Source of the DNA: a virus
DNA length: 28,138 nucleotides
Virus record (IMG/VR): IMGVR_UViG_3300023278_002031
Coordinates: 1-28,138 of that record
Reading direction: 5' to 3' (one strand)
Both the position numbers and the translations under genes were made by a program. Under the pieces are notes generated by a model. That model was not told where the DNA came from and made no database searches. It was given only the letters and a program-made list of their open reading frames with translations. This document shows, one piece after another, positions 8,489 to 17,530 of the stretch. Every line of letters begins with the position of its first letter. Positions within the stretch are counted from its first letter, which is position 1.

Positions 8489-9643
8489 ATGGGATTAATA
8501 ACTGAAACAAACGCGCAATATTACTCTGGCCAACAAGTTTTTACATCTTTAAATGCTGTTGTAAATCCTACTTTCACATGTACATTTAATACTAGTGTAG
8601 TAAGCGCTTATAATAACCTAGGAGTTCAAACTAGTCAAGCCTCTAATTATCTCATATATTTAGATGGTGTTGCACAAGCTGAAAACTTATCTTATGTATC
8701 TGATTCTTTAAATAACATAATAACACTGACTGGAACTTATACTGCTGCTTCTGTTTATGTCGAATTAAAACAAAATGCTATAGGAGCTAATTATGGTAGC
8801 TATTCTTACATAAGCTTAAAAGATATAGTAAACAACTTTATAGTAGGATATGTAGGTATAGATAAAATAATACCAAGAGTTAAAAAATCAGATGTTTTAT
8901 TCCATGCTAAAAGAGGTTTACAAGAATTTAGTTATGACACTTTAAAAAGTATTAAATCTCAAGAATTAACAATACCTACAAGTTTATCAGTACCAATACC
9001 TCAAGATTATGTTAATTACGTAAGATTATCTTGGGTAGATGATTCTGGAGCTCAACATATAATATACCCAGTAAACAATTTAACTAATAGTCCTTACACT
9101 TTGCCATTACAAGATTCTCAAGGTATACCAACGCAAAATGAGTTTGGCGGTAACAATTTAGCAGAGCAATCTTTAACAGAGCAAAGATGGAATACAGCTA
9201 ACGATAGTAATATATCTGGTAGTGGGACCAATGATAATATGTATGTATTTGATTACGCTTGGTGGAAGTTAAATTACGGTGAAAGATACGGTTTAGAACC
9301 TCAAACTAGTCAATCAAATGGTTGGTTTCAATTAAATGAAAGATTAGGTACTTTTACTTTTTCTAGTAATTTAGTTGATAAACTCATAGTGCTAGAATAC
9401 ATATCTGATGGATTAGCTTATGATATAGATACTAAGATACCTAAAATGGCAGAAGATGCAATGTATGCTCACATAGCTTATTCTATAATAGCTAGTAGAA
9501 CTAACGTTCAGGAGTTTCAAGTTGCTAGATTTAAAAAAGACAGATCTGCTAAGTTAAGAAATGCTAAAATAAGATTATCAAATATTAAACTTGGAGAAAT
9601 ATCTCAAGTAATGAGAGGTAAGTCTAAGTGGATAAAACACTAA
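8489..9643 (+). CDS. Probable neck / tail-connector structural protein
   Basis: This 384-aa protein appears to be a second connector component. Residues about 20-100 form a beta-rich domain resembling those that tail and fibre-attachment proteins use (YLIYLDGVAQAENLSYV; NIITLTGTYTAASVYVEL). Next comes a helical segment with the distinctive HAKRGLQEFSYDTLK stretch (about 136-150). After that follow a PIPQDYVNYVRLSWVDD strand pair and a C-terminal helical bundle (about 310-384) ending in basic residues. Helical-beta-helical proteins of this type form neck rings in podoviruses and related phages. It starts 3 bases after the stop of the preceding gene and is followed 1 base later by the large nozzle-like gene, so all are surely cotranscribed. 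Confidence 0.65.
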   Translation: MGLITETNAQYYSGQQVFTSLNAVVNPTFTCTFNTSVVSAYNNLGVQTSQASNYLIYLDGVAQAENLSYVSDSLNNIITLTGTYTAASVYVELKQNAIGANYGSYSYISLKDIVNNFIVGYVGIDKIIPRVKKSDVLFHAKRGLQEFSYDTLKSIKSQELTIPTSLSVPIPQDYVNYVRLSWVDDSGAQHIIYPVNNLTNSPYTLPLQDSQGIPTQNEFGGNNLAEQSLTEQRWNTANDSNISGSGTNDNMYVFDYAWWKLNYGERYGLEPQTSQSNGWFQLNERLGTFTFSSNLVDKLIVLEYISDGLAYDIDTKIPKMAEDAMYAHIAYSIIASRTNVQEFQVARFKKDRSAKLRNAKIRLSNIKLGEISQVMRGKSKWIKH

Positions 9644-9644
9644 T

Positions 9645-12600
9645 ATGCCAGAAGTAAGGAACTTGTTTACCGGGTCTAAAATGAATAAAGACCTAGACGA
9701 AAGACTACTACCTCAAGGAGAATATAGAGATGGTCAAAATATATCAGTAAGTAAAAGTGAGGGACCCGACGAAGGTGTAGTTGAAAATATACTTGGAAAC
9801 TCTCAATATTCAAATTTTAACTTTAGATCAGGTACAGAAATAATAGGGTATTATGTAGATACAAATAAAGATAGAATATTTATTTTTGCAACTAATTTTA
9901 GTGATTCATCACCTGATCAATTAAGTAATTTTCCACAAGGAGACTTAAATAATCCAGCTGGAGGTATAATATTAGGTTCTCAATGTATAATAGCATATAT
10001 AGAAGGTCCTTTAACAGGAGGTAATCCAGCTAGCGGCGTAATAGTTCAAGGTAATTTCTTAAACTTCTCTAAAACACACCAAATGCTAGGTGTTGATTTA
10101 ATAGAAGATTTATTATTTTTTACAGACAATAGAAATCAACCTAGAAAAATAAACATAGAAACAGCTATAGCTGATCCTACCTACTATACTAATGAAGATC
10201 ATATTTCAGTTGCTAAATTTGCTCCTTTTATTCCCATATCTTTTATAAACCAAAGTACTAATATGCCAACGGCTAAAGATACTTTAAGTGAATATCTTCC
10301 AGCTAATTCTTCAGCAGTAACAGCTACTGTGACTGGATCATCTTTAGTAATAAGTTTTGGTACAGTTGATATGAATATAACTAATACAACTACAAGGTTT
10401 TTAAACATAAACAAGCCAGAGTTAGGATACTTTAAAGTTACTAATATATTTGGTGGACCGCCTGCAAATAGTATACAATTTGAATATCCAATAGGTTCTG
10501 GTAATAACGCAACTGACTCAATGACAGCCGCTAATACAGCTGCAGTATCACTAATAGGGCCAGGAAATTTTCCTTTTTCTTCTGGAAATATACTTCAATT
10601 TGAACAATTAAATCCCTACTACGAAGCTAATTTTGAAGGTGATGAAAATTATTTAAAAAATAAATTTGTAAGATTTAGTTATCGTTTTAAGTATGATGAT
10701 AATGAATACTCTTTAATGGCTCCTTTTAGCCAATCATTATTTATACCTAAACAATATGGATATTTTTTAGATAGTGCTTATAATGGCACCAAAACTAGAA
10801 AAGATGAAAAAAACACTGCAGAAAGTGGTATTTTAAAATTAATGGAAAACCAAATAACAAAAGCAGATCTTGTAATAAACATGCCAACAGGTTTCAATAC
10901 TTCCGGATCTAATCCATTGGGCGGAGATAGAATATCACAATCTCAACTAGCTAGTGAATTTAAAGTTTCTCAAGTACAAATATTATTAAAAGAATCAGAT
11001 AGCAACGCTATAAGAGTAGTTGATGAAATTAATGTAGAAGACAATTTTACTTCTAGTGATAAATTTTATTCTTATAATTACGTTTCTAACAAACCTTATA
11101 AAGTTTTACCTGACGAAGTTTCGTTAAGAATACATGATAAAGTACCTATAAAAGCAGCAGCTCAAGCAACTGTAGGTAATAGAATAATATATGGTAATTT
11201 TACTGAAAAACACGCATCTCCAGAAAACTTAAATTATAACTTAGGTGTAAGTGAAAAATTTGCCGATGGAAATCCTAGTCTTGCTAATCCACAACGAAGC
11301 AGAGTAAGAAGAGAATACATTAACCACACTGTAAAACAAAATAGATCATATAAAATAGGTGTTGTACTAGTAGACAGATACGGGAGATCATCTAATGTAA
11401 TACTTAGAGATGAATCTATAGTTACAGGTTCAGTTCCTGGAGAATTTAGTAGTTTATATGCTCCATATCAAAACGTAGAAAGTGTTTTAAATTGGCCAGG
11501 AAATAGTTTAAAAGTTCAATTTAATGATTTAATACCTTCAAACAAAATAGATGGTTATCCAGGTATTTTTAATTCAAGTAATCCATTAGGTTATTTAAGC
11601 TACAAAATAGTTGTTCAACAAAAAGAACAAGAGTATTATAATGTGTTTACCCCTGGCGCAACGTCTGGAAAAATAGTTTTAGATAGAGAATTAGGAAGTT
11701 CTTCTATTGACAGTACTGGTTTAAATTATCAAAACCCAGCAGCTGTTTCTAATATATCATTGTTTGGAGATAATGTTAATAAAGTTCCTAAGCAGTTATC
11801 AGATGTAGGTCCTACAGAAACTATATATGGAAGTGAAACTTTACTATACCCTAGAGTTGTAACAAAATATATATTAAATGCTACTAATTATAACGCTTCT
11901 TCTCCTACTTCAGCTTGGTCTCCTGTTTGCGCTTTTTCAGAGTCATCTCAAGTAACTTTTAAAAATGAGTTTACAATAAACTCTATATTGTCTTATAAAG
12001 ACTTAGGAGACTGGGTAGGTCAAAAAGGATTATTTAATAAAAACTCTGCTTATCCTAATAATAATGTTAGCCCCAATACCGAGTATTTTGATCCATTATA
12101 TTTAGATGCTAGTGCTAATCCTTTTGTTGCACAATTAGAAACAAGCTTTTTAGTAGGTTTTGCGCCGGCTGTTCAAGGAAATCCAGCAAACAATGGAGAT
12201 AGATCTTTTTCAAAAAATTTAAACGTATTTGAAACAAACCCAGTAGAGTCAGAACTAGATATATATTGGGAAACTAGTACTTCTGGTACTATATTTGAAT
12301 TAAATAAGTTTATAAACAATGGGTCAGGCGGTGGTATAGGTGTTGATATAGGTACCCCAACGTCACCTCCAATACCAGTATCTTTTAGTCTAGAAGAAAC
12401 TCAAGTACCTAGCGGTACGTCGTGGATAGGTGGAGAGTTTCAAGCTGTTGATAGTAATAATTCTTTAATGCTAACTGGAACAATAGAACTAGCAGGTGTT
12501 ACAGATGGCAACGGTAATATTTTAAATCCAGCTCCTTTTGAATTGGTTAATACAACTGGACTAAAATACAGGCTAAGAGTAAGAACTTCTTCGCCAGCTC

Positions 12601-13157
12601 AATATTTTTATTATGGAGCTGACTCTGCTACAAGAACTTTTAATATAAGCTTAAGAATATTAGCTAATGGCGATAATATAGTTACTAAAACATGTTTATT
12701 AACTAATGAAAAGCCATCTATCAATCCATCATTATCCACTCAAGCTAATATTAATGGTTTTGATTGGTATGAAGGTGAAATTGGTAACCCATCTTCAGGA
12801 TCTGCTGGTAGTGAATCGTATCCATATCCTATATTTGCAATTCCTCCAACAGCGCAAAGAGGGCCAAATGCTTTAATAGGTGCTTTTAATACTCAGACTA
12901 CTGTTTTTAACGGATCTGCTGGAACTTCTTTAGATAACTTAGAAGTTTTAGTGCAAAAAGACGGTACATCTACTGCTAAAACATTTTTTTACTTCAATAC
13001 AGTAACTCCAGATACTTATATAAGAATAGTAAATGATCAACAGTATTTATTAGATAATGCTTACGAGAAAGTTTTATTAAAAGTAATAGTAAAAGACTGC
13101 AATGGATCAACTGGCTTTGCTTTTAAGTATTATTCAACATGGATAGAAATTAATTAA
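9645..13157 (+). CDS. Large tail protein, nozzle/hub type
   Basis: This 1170-aa protein is rich in beta strands, Asn, Ser, Thr and Gly. It opens with a short segment common to phage tail hub/nozzle proteins (KMNKDLDERLLPQGEYRDG, about residues 13-31, followed by NILGN). The remainder is repeated beta-type sequence, consistent with beta-propeller or sandwich domains that form the tail nozzle (the role of P22 gp10 or T7 gp12). It contains FSYRFKYDDNEYS (about 344-356), seen in such proteins where the chain builds propeller blades. Residues about 850-1170 look like extra Ig-like or receptor-facing domains, since they are less charged and more Gly/Ser/Thr-rich. The next gene seems to hold the rest of the same functional unit. 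The fold is inferred from the look of the sequence, not from alignment. Confidence 0.7.
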   Translation: MPEVRNLFTGSKMNKDLDERLLPQGEYRDGQNISVSKSEGPDEGVVENILGNSQYSNFNFRSGTEIIGYYVDTNKDRIFIFATNFSDSSPDQLSNFPQGDLNNPAGGIILGSQCIIAYIEGPLTGGNPASGVIVQGNFLNFSKTHQMLGVDLIEDLLFFTDNRNQPRKINIETAIADPTYYTNEDHISVAKFAPFIPISFINQSTNMPTAKDTLSEYLPANSSAVTATVTGSSLVISFGTVDMNITNTTTRFLNINKPELGYFKVTNIFGGPPANSIQFEYPIGSGNNATDSMTAANTAAVSLIGPGNFPFSSGNILQFEQLNPYYEANFEGDENYLKNKFVRFSYRFKYDDNEYSLMAPFSQSLFIPKQYGYFLDSAYNGTKTRKDEKNTAESGILKLMENQITKADLVINMPTGFNTSGSNPLGGDRISQSQLASEFKVSQVQILLKESDSNAIRVVDEINVEDNFTSSDKFYSYNYVSNKPYKVLPDEVSLRIHDKVPIKAAAQATVGNRIIYGNFTEKHASPENLNYNLGVSEKFADGNPSLANPQRSRVRREYINHTVKQNRSYKIGVVLVDRYGRSSNVILRDESIVTGSVPGEFSSLYAPYQNVESVLNWPGNSLKVQFNDLIPSNKIDGYPGIFNSSNPLGYLSYKIVVQQKEQEYYNVFTPGATSGKIVLDRELGSSSIDSTGLNYQNPAAVSNISLFGDNVNKVPKQLSDVGPTETIYGSETLLYPRVVTKYILNATNYNASSPTSAWSPVCAFSESSQVTFKNEFTINSILSYKDLGDWVGQKGLFNKNSAYPNNNVSPNTEYFDPLYLDASANPFVAQLETSFLVGFAPAVQGNPANNGDRSFSKNLNVFETNPVESELDIYWETSTSGTIFELNKFINNGSGGGIGVDIGTPTSPPIPVSFSLEETQVPSGTSWIGGEFQAVDSNNSLMLTGTIELAGVTDGNGNILNPAPFELVNTTGLKYRLRVRTSSPAQYFYYGADSATRTFNISLRILANGDNIVTKTCLLTNEKPSINPSLSTQANINGFDWYEGEIGNPSSGSAGSESYPYPIFAIPPTAQRGPNALIGAFNTQTTVFNGSAGTSLDNLEVLVQKDGTSTAKTFFYFNTVTPDTYIRIVNDQQYLLDNAYEKVLLKVIVKDCNGSTGFAFKYYSTWIEIN

Positions 13158-13159
13158 AT

Positions 13160-15007
13160 ATGGCATATTTTAAATTAGAAGTTAGTTATTTTAATTCTTT
13201 TTGGTTAAAAAAGACTATATATACAGGAACTCCTGGTAATGATAATGCTGGAGTTCCTTATACTTATAATAATTTTGCAACTCCTCAACAATATAGAGGT
13301 GGTATTGCTTCTAATTTTCCTGGTTTACCATTTAGTCCACCTGCTCCGACTGGCACGATTTGGCCTATATTTCCTTCTGGATGCGGTAGCGAAACTGGTA
13401 GTTTTGGAACTAGTGGTTACGATGAAGTGGAAAATTGGTTTATAGAAGGTTCTAGATACCAAGAAGACTTTAACGCTGTATCAGTTGACTATGGAGCCAA
13501 GGCTTATTTAAAAGAAGATTTTAATACTCAAGAAAAAAGACCAAACGCTTTAATATATTCTGGTATTTATAATTCTAGAACTGGCGTAAATGAAACTAAT
13601 GTTTTTTCAGTAGGAGAAAATATAACAAAAGCAGCTGATCCACAAAAAGGTAGCATCCAAAAACTTTACGCTGAAGACACTAATTTAATAGTTTTTCAAG
13701 AAGATAAAGTAAATAGAGCTTTAATAGATAAAGACACTATATACACGTCTGAAGGTGGTACACAAACTTTACCTCCTGGAACAGTAATAGGTCAGTTAAG
13801 TCCATATGCAGGTGAATTTGGAATAAGTAAAAATCCAGAGTCTTTTGGAGTATATGGTTTTAGAAAATATTTTGCAGACAAAGATAGAGGTTCTATATTA
13901 AGACTATCAGGAGATGGTATGACTGAAATATCTGAAAATGGATTATCTAATTTTTTTAGAGATAAATTAAAAGAAATAAACGAAAATAATGATGCTGTAG
14001 ATATTGCCGCTGTTTCTGCAGCTGGTCAAGCTGATTACGATCCTTTTAGTGGTTTTCCAGCATATATAAGTATAGTAAGTGGTCCAGTAGTTACTTTAGG
14101 TTCTCAGTTGATTATAAATGGTATTGAGTATGATATATACGTTAATGGGCAATCAAGTGGTAGTGGTACAATAATAACTCTTACACAATCTGTAGACTTT
14201 ACAATTGGTGCTGGTGTTAATTTAACTTTTAGAACTTTTGAAAGAGATAAAATAATTGGTGGTTGGGATATACATGATAGAGAGTATGTTGTTTCTATGC
14301 AAAAAGCTGGATCAGGTACTTTTGCAGATGGTACTAACTACAATACTTTAGCTTGGGACGAAAACATTTTAGGTTGGCCAACTTTTTACAGTTACAAGCC
14401 TAATAATATATTTAGTTTAAAAAATACTTATTTTACTACTAACTCTTCTGAAATATACGAACATTATTTTACTGGTGCGTCTAACAATAGAAACGTGTAT
14501 TATGGTGCGGCGCCGGCTGCTTCTTCTTTAACATTTGTTTTTAACCCTCAAGTTAATATAAACAAAAACTTTTTAACTATAGGTTATGAAGGAAGTAACG
14601 GTTGGAAAGGTCAAAGTTTTATATCTGATGAACAAGGAAAACAATTAGTTAATGACAATTATATAAATCCATCAGCTAGTATATCAGAATATGTAAATTA
14701 TACGGATAATAGTGTAATTATAAATAGTTACTACGAAGGTGCTTATGATAACTTTGGAAATGAATTTCCAGCAGCATTAACTCCGCCAATACAAAGAGCT
14801 GGTTTTACACTAAAAGAAGGTAAATATGTATCTAATATTAGAAACAATAGCACAGCTAGAGTTGGTGAAGTATCTTTTGGTAGTTCAATATCTGGAATTA
14901 AAGGGTATTTTGCAACAGTAAAATTAGAAACAGATGGTACTACAGATTTAGGTGGATCAAAACAAATCTTTGCAGCATCGACTAACATAAATGTATCGTC
15001 ACAATAA
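13160..15007 (+). CDS. Tail protein, probable partner half of the nozzle/hub
   Basis: This 615-aa beta-rich protein starts 2 bases after the preceding tail gene. Its central part (about residues 120-280) contains a run typical of large phage tail proteins: RPNALIYSGIYNSRTGVNE, GSIQKLYAEDTNLIVFQEDKV, and a GEFGISKNPESFGVYG segment, then FADKDRGSILRLSGDG. These read as consecutive strands of a propeller. In other phages I recall such segments lying downstream of a GEYRDG-type N-terminus like that of the gene before, so the two may be one ancestral protein divided in two. The first 100 residues are Pro/Gly/Thr-rich, with no signal peptide. There is no catalytic motif for a sugar-degrading tailspike. 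A tail structural role is likely; the exact part is not. Confidence 0.7.
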   Translation: MAYFKLEVSYFNSFWLKKTIYTGTPGNDNAGVPYTYNNFATPQQYRGGIASNFPGLPFSPPAPTGTIWPIFPSGCGSETGSFGTSGYDEVENWFIEGSRYQEDFNAVSVDYGAKAYLKEDFNTQEKRPNALIYSGIYNSRTGVNETNVFSVGENITKAADPQKGSIQKLYAEDTNLIVFQEDKVNRALIDKDTIYTSEGGTQTLPPGTVIGQLSPYAGEFGISKNPESFGVYGFRKYFADKDRGSILRLSGDGMTEISENGLSNFFRDKLKEINENNDAVDIAAVSAAGQADYDPFSGFPAYISIVSGPVVTLGSQLIINGIEYDIYVNGQSSGSGTIITLTQSVDFTIGAGVNLTFRTFERDKIIGGWDIHDREYVVSMQKAGSGTFADGTNYNTLAWDENILGWPTFYSYKPNNIFSLKNTYFTTNSSEIYEHYFTGASNNRNVYYGAAPAASSLTFVFNPQVNINKNFLTIGYEGSNGWKGQSFISDEQGKQLVNDNYINPSASISEYVNYTDNSVIINSYYEGAYDNFGNEFPAALTPPIQRAGFTLKEGKYVSNIRNNSTARVGEVSFGSSISGIKGYFATVKLETDGTTDLGGSKQIFAASTNINVSSQ

Positions 15008-15013
15008 AATTAA

Positions 15014-15415
15014 ATGGAATTAAATATTAGAAAGTTAAAACAAGGTGATTTAACTTTTATAAAAAAATGGTGGGAAGCTTGGCCTGAATGGGTATCTCCT
15101 TCCGATGATTTTCTACCTGAGACCGGTGTTGTAGTTGAAAACAATAAGAAACCTGTAGCAGCTGGATTTATATATTTAACAAATGCTAAAGTAGCTTTAT
15201 TAGAGTGGATAATATCAGATCCAGAGTATAGAGAAGATAATAGAAAGCAAGCTTTAGAGTTATTAATAACTGGAGCTGAAGAAATTATAAAAGATCTTGG
15301 TTACAAGTATTCTTTTAGTATATGTAGACATAAAGGTCTAATAGAAACACATAAAAAATTAGGATGGCATGTGGATGAAAAGCCGTCTCATGAACTAGTT
15401 AAAATTTTAAAATAA
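15014..15415 (+). CDS. GNAT-family N-acetyltransferase
   Basis: This 133-aa protein has the length and layout of a compact GNAT enzyme, which moves an acetyl group from acetyl-CoA to an amine. The first strand and helix (MELNIRKLKQGDLTFIKKWW) start at residue 1. The central beta hairpin (PVAAGFIYLTNAKVALLEWI, about 47-66) leads into DPEYREDNRKQALELLI (about 69-85). This is where GNATs bind the CoA pyrophosphate, with Arg72 and Arg76 in the likely loop. The rest (GYKYSF, then KKLGWHVDE) completes the fold. The substrate is unknown. It lies between tail and internal-virion genes, 6 bases after the stop of the preceding gene, so it is expressed late. It may modify a virion protein or a host target. 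The fold call is fairly firm. Confidence 0.75.
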   Translation: MELNIRKLKQGDLTFIKKWWEAWPEWVSPSDDFLPETGVVVENNKKPVAAGFIYLTNAKVALLEWIISDPEYREDNRKQALELLITGAEEIIKDLGYKYSFSICRHKGLIETHKKLGWHVDEKPSHELVKILK

Positions 15416-15420
15416 TAAAT

Positions 15421-15981
15421 ATGGCAGTAGCAACATCAATATTGGTAGGCGCGGCAGTTGTAGCAGTAGGTGCTAGTGCAGCAACAGCTATAGATGCTAA
15501 TAAAAAAGAAAAAGAAGCTAAAGGGGAGCAGCAAGTACTTAAAGACTCTATAGCAGATCAAGAAAAAGCTTTACAAAAAATAGGTAATCCTTATGCTAAT
15601 TTAGGTGTTGCAGCTAAAGCTTCTGAGTTTCAAGCTGAGCAAGCTGATATATCACTAGCTAACACTTTAGATACTATTAGAGCTACCGGTGGTGGTTCAG
15701 GTGGTGCTACAGCACTAGCTCAAGCAGCTTTAACTAGTAAACAAGGTATTTCAGCTGATATACAAAGACAAGAAGCCTCTAACCAAAAACTATACGCTCA
15801 AGGTGAAGATACTAAATTCCAAAGACAAGAATCAAGAGATTTAATGAAGCTAGACAGAACACAAGCTATGCTTGATCAAGAAAGACAAACAGAAGTTGAT
15901 ATGAGAGCTGCTAAGTATCAAGCATTTGGAAATATTGCAGGTACAGCTACTAGTGTACTTTCAGCAGGTGCAGGGCAATAA
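15421..15981 (+). CDS. Probable internal virion / DNA-ejection protein
   Basis: This 186-aa protein opens with an Ala/Val/Gly-rich hydrophobic segment (residues 3-27), likely a membrane-spanning or membrane-inserting helix. A charged helical region follows, then a small Gly-rich turn (RATGGGSGGATALAQAA, about 87-103). The last 75 residues are Gln/Arg-rich amphipathic helix (KLDRTQAMLDQERQTEVD), ending in another Ala/Gly-rich hydrophobic tail (FGNIAGTATSVLSAG). This plan matches small ejected proteins of short-tailed phages (the T7 gp14 role), which help to open a path for DNA across the cell envelope. It starts 5 bases after the stop of the acetyltransferase gene and is followed by two larger proteins that could be the other ejection components. 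The role is inferred from composition and position. Confidence 0.65.
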   Translation: MAVATSILVGAAVVAVGASAATAIDANKKEKEAKGEQQVLKDSIADQEKALQKIGNPYANLGVAAKASEFQAEQADISLANTLDTIRATGGGSGGATALAQAALTSKQGISADIQRQEASNQKLYAQGEDTKFQRQESRDLMKLDRTQAMLDQERQTEVDMRAAKYQAFGNIAGTATSVLSAGAGQ

Positions 15982-15993
15982 ATATATAAACAT

Positions 15994-17529
15994 ATGGGAA
16001 CTTACAGACAACCAGCAATAATAGACGAATCAGCAGCTTTAAAACAGGCTAATGCTGAAATATCAAAATTTAACGATTCTATTGCTAAAATGGGCGATAG
16101 CGCAGATCCTTGTATAGGTCTTGAAGGAGAAGAGTTAAAAGCATGTAGAGCTAAAAATAATGAAACAAGCGGTTTTAAAACACTTCAAGCTCAAAATAAC
16201 CAAATACTAGATGAGTTAGATTTATTTAGAGCACAGCAAAATAAATCGCAAATTGCAGACTTAAAAAAACCTTCTAATCCTAATGCTTTTCTGCAGCAAC
16301 TAGGTATGGATGCTAAGGATAAATACTTAAAACATATTGCTGAAGGAAATAAGTTTGCAGCAAATCAAATGCTAAAACTAGCAGATGGTTTAAAAGGAAC
16401 TATGACAGGTTTAAACAATATGAAAAACGAACTTACAGCTTCATTAGATGTTCCAAGAGGAGGTCCTAAGTCTGTCAATGCTCATTTAATTGATAATGAT
16501 ATATTTAAAATGGGTAAAAACCTAGTGATGGATCCAGAGTTTAAAAACTTTGAAGCATCGTTAAATGAAGACGGCACCTCGCTAGAGTTTGGATTAAAAG
16601 GAGGAGCTAAGTTTGATATGAATAAATTTAATGCTAATTTAATGTCACCAAATGGCGTTAGTCTAATACAAACTAATGGAGATATGGCTGATGTTACTAA
16701 AAATATGGCAGCTGGTGGTGAAAACAAGCAAACTATAGTAGAAAAAGTATTTGAAACTAAAGGTATAAAGCCTAATAAAGAAGGTATAATAACATTTGAA
16801 GATGGCAACAACGTACTAGATGAAATTGCTAATTATGATCAAGAAGCTATATTAAATAATCAAGATTATTCCACAAGTATATACCCACAAGTCTTAGATC
16901 AAACTTTAGCTGTTTACAATGAAGTAAAAGATAAAGATGGTAATTCTTTAGATCCAATACAAAGTCAAATTAAAAACTTATGGGATAATAATCCTTACGG
17001 TATGAAAGATCCAGTAAACGATTACAAGAAAAACGGATCTGAAATCATTGGCAACTATGTTGGTGCTCAAGTAGCTGTTAACAGACAAAACTCTCCAGAA
17101 GTTATTTTTGATAGAAAAATTGTACAACTAGGGTTGAATGAAGCTTATGCTAGAGAATTTGCTAGACCTATTATAGAGACAAAGCCAGAGGTTGAAGCTG
17201 AGGTTTTAGACATGACAACTGCTCAAGATCAACGTAAAGCAAAAAGACTTGATAGAAAAAAAGATAATCTACCACTCGAGGAAAAATTAAATCAAATGAC
17301 TGAAAGTGATAGAAATCAATTAGCTGCTGATCGATTTAAAGAGCTTGATGATTTTGGTCCTGATGAAGATATGAAAAATATAATGAACACCCCAGGAATA
17401 CCATCTGGAACATATACTGGTAATAGAGCCGTAGCATTATCTAGAGCTGCTGCAAGAATTCAAAATGAAAATTTAACTAATGATATAGTTGAGTTTAATT
17501 CAGATGAAAAATTAAATACTATAGATTAA
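15994..17529 (+). CDS. Probable internal virion protein, function unknown
   Basis: This 511-aa protein is hydrophilic, mostly helical and rich in Lys, Asp, Asn and Met. It has no membrane helix or signal peptide. Two cysteines lie close together near residues 34 and 44 (DPCIGLEGEELKACRAK) and could form a disulfide or metal site. A long central section is Asn/Asp/Gly-rich, and the end (about 400-440) is very basic (QRKAKRLDRKKDNLPLEEK). It lies between the 186-aa hydrophobic protein and the giant protein, one base before the giant's ATG, so these three are almost certainly made together. A T7 gp15-like place in the ejection machinery is possible. I do not recognise a family. Confidence 0.6.
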   Translation: MGTYRQPAIIDESAALKQANAEISKFNDSIAKMGDSADPCIGLEGEELKACRAKNNETSGFKTLQAQNNQILDELDLFRAQQNKSQIADLKKPSNPNAFLQQLGMDAKDKYLKHIAEGNKFAANQMLKLADGLKGTMTGLNNMKNELTASLDVPRGGPKSVNAHLIDNDIFKMGKNLVMDPEFKNFEASLNEDGTSLEFGLKGGAKFDMNKFNANLMSPNGVSLIQTNGDMADVTKNMAAGGENKQTIVEKVFETKGIKPNKEGIITFEDGNNVLDEIANYDQEAILNNQDYSTSIYPQVLDQTLAVYNEVKDKDGNSLDPIQSQIKNLWDNNPYGMKDPVNDYKKNGSEIIGNYVGAQVAVNRQNSPEVIFDRKIVQLGLNEAYAREFARPIIETKPEVEAEVLDMTTAQDQRKAKRLDRKKDNLPLEEKLNQMTESDRNQLAADRFKELDDFGPDEDMKNIMNTPGIPSGTYTGNRAVALSRAAARIQNENLTNDIVEFNSDEKLNTID

Positions 17530-17530
17530 T

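Noticed and set aside
16482-16811. 109-codon open frame on the - strand
   Set aside because: Antisense to a clear coding gene, with no leader or sensible neighbour.
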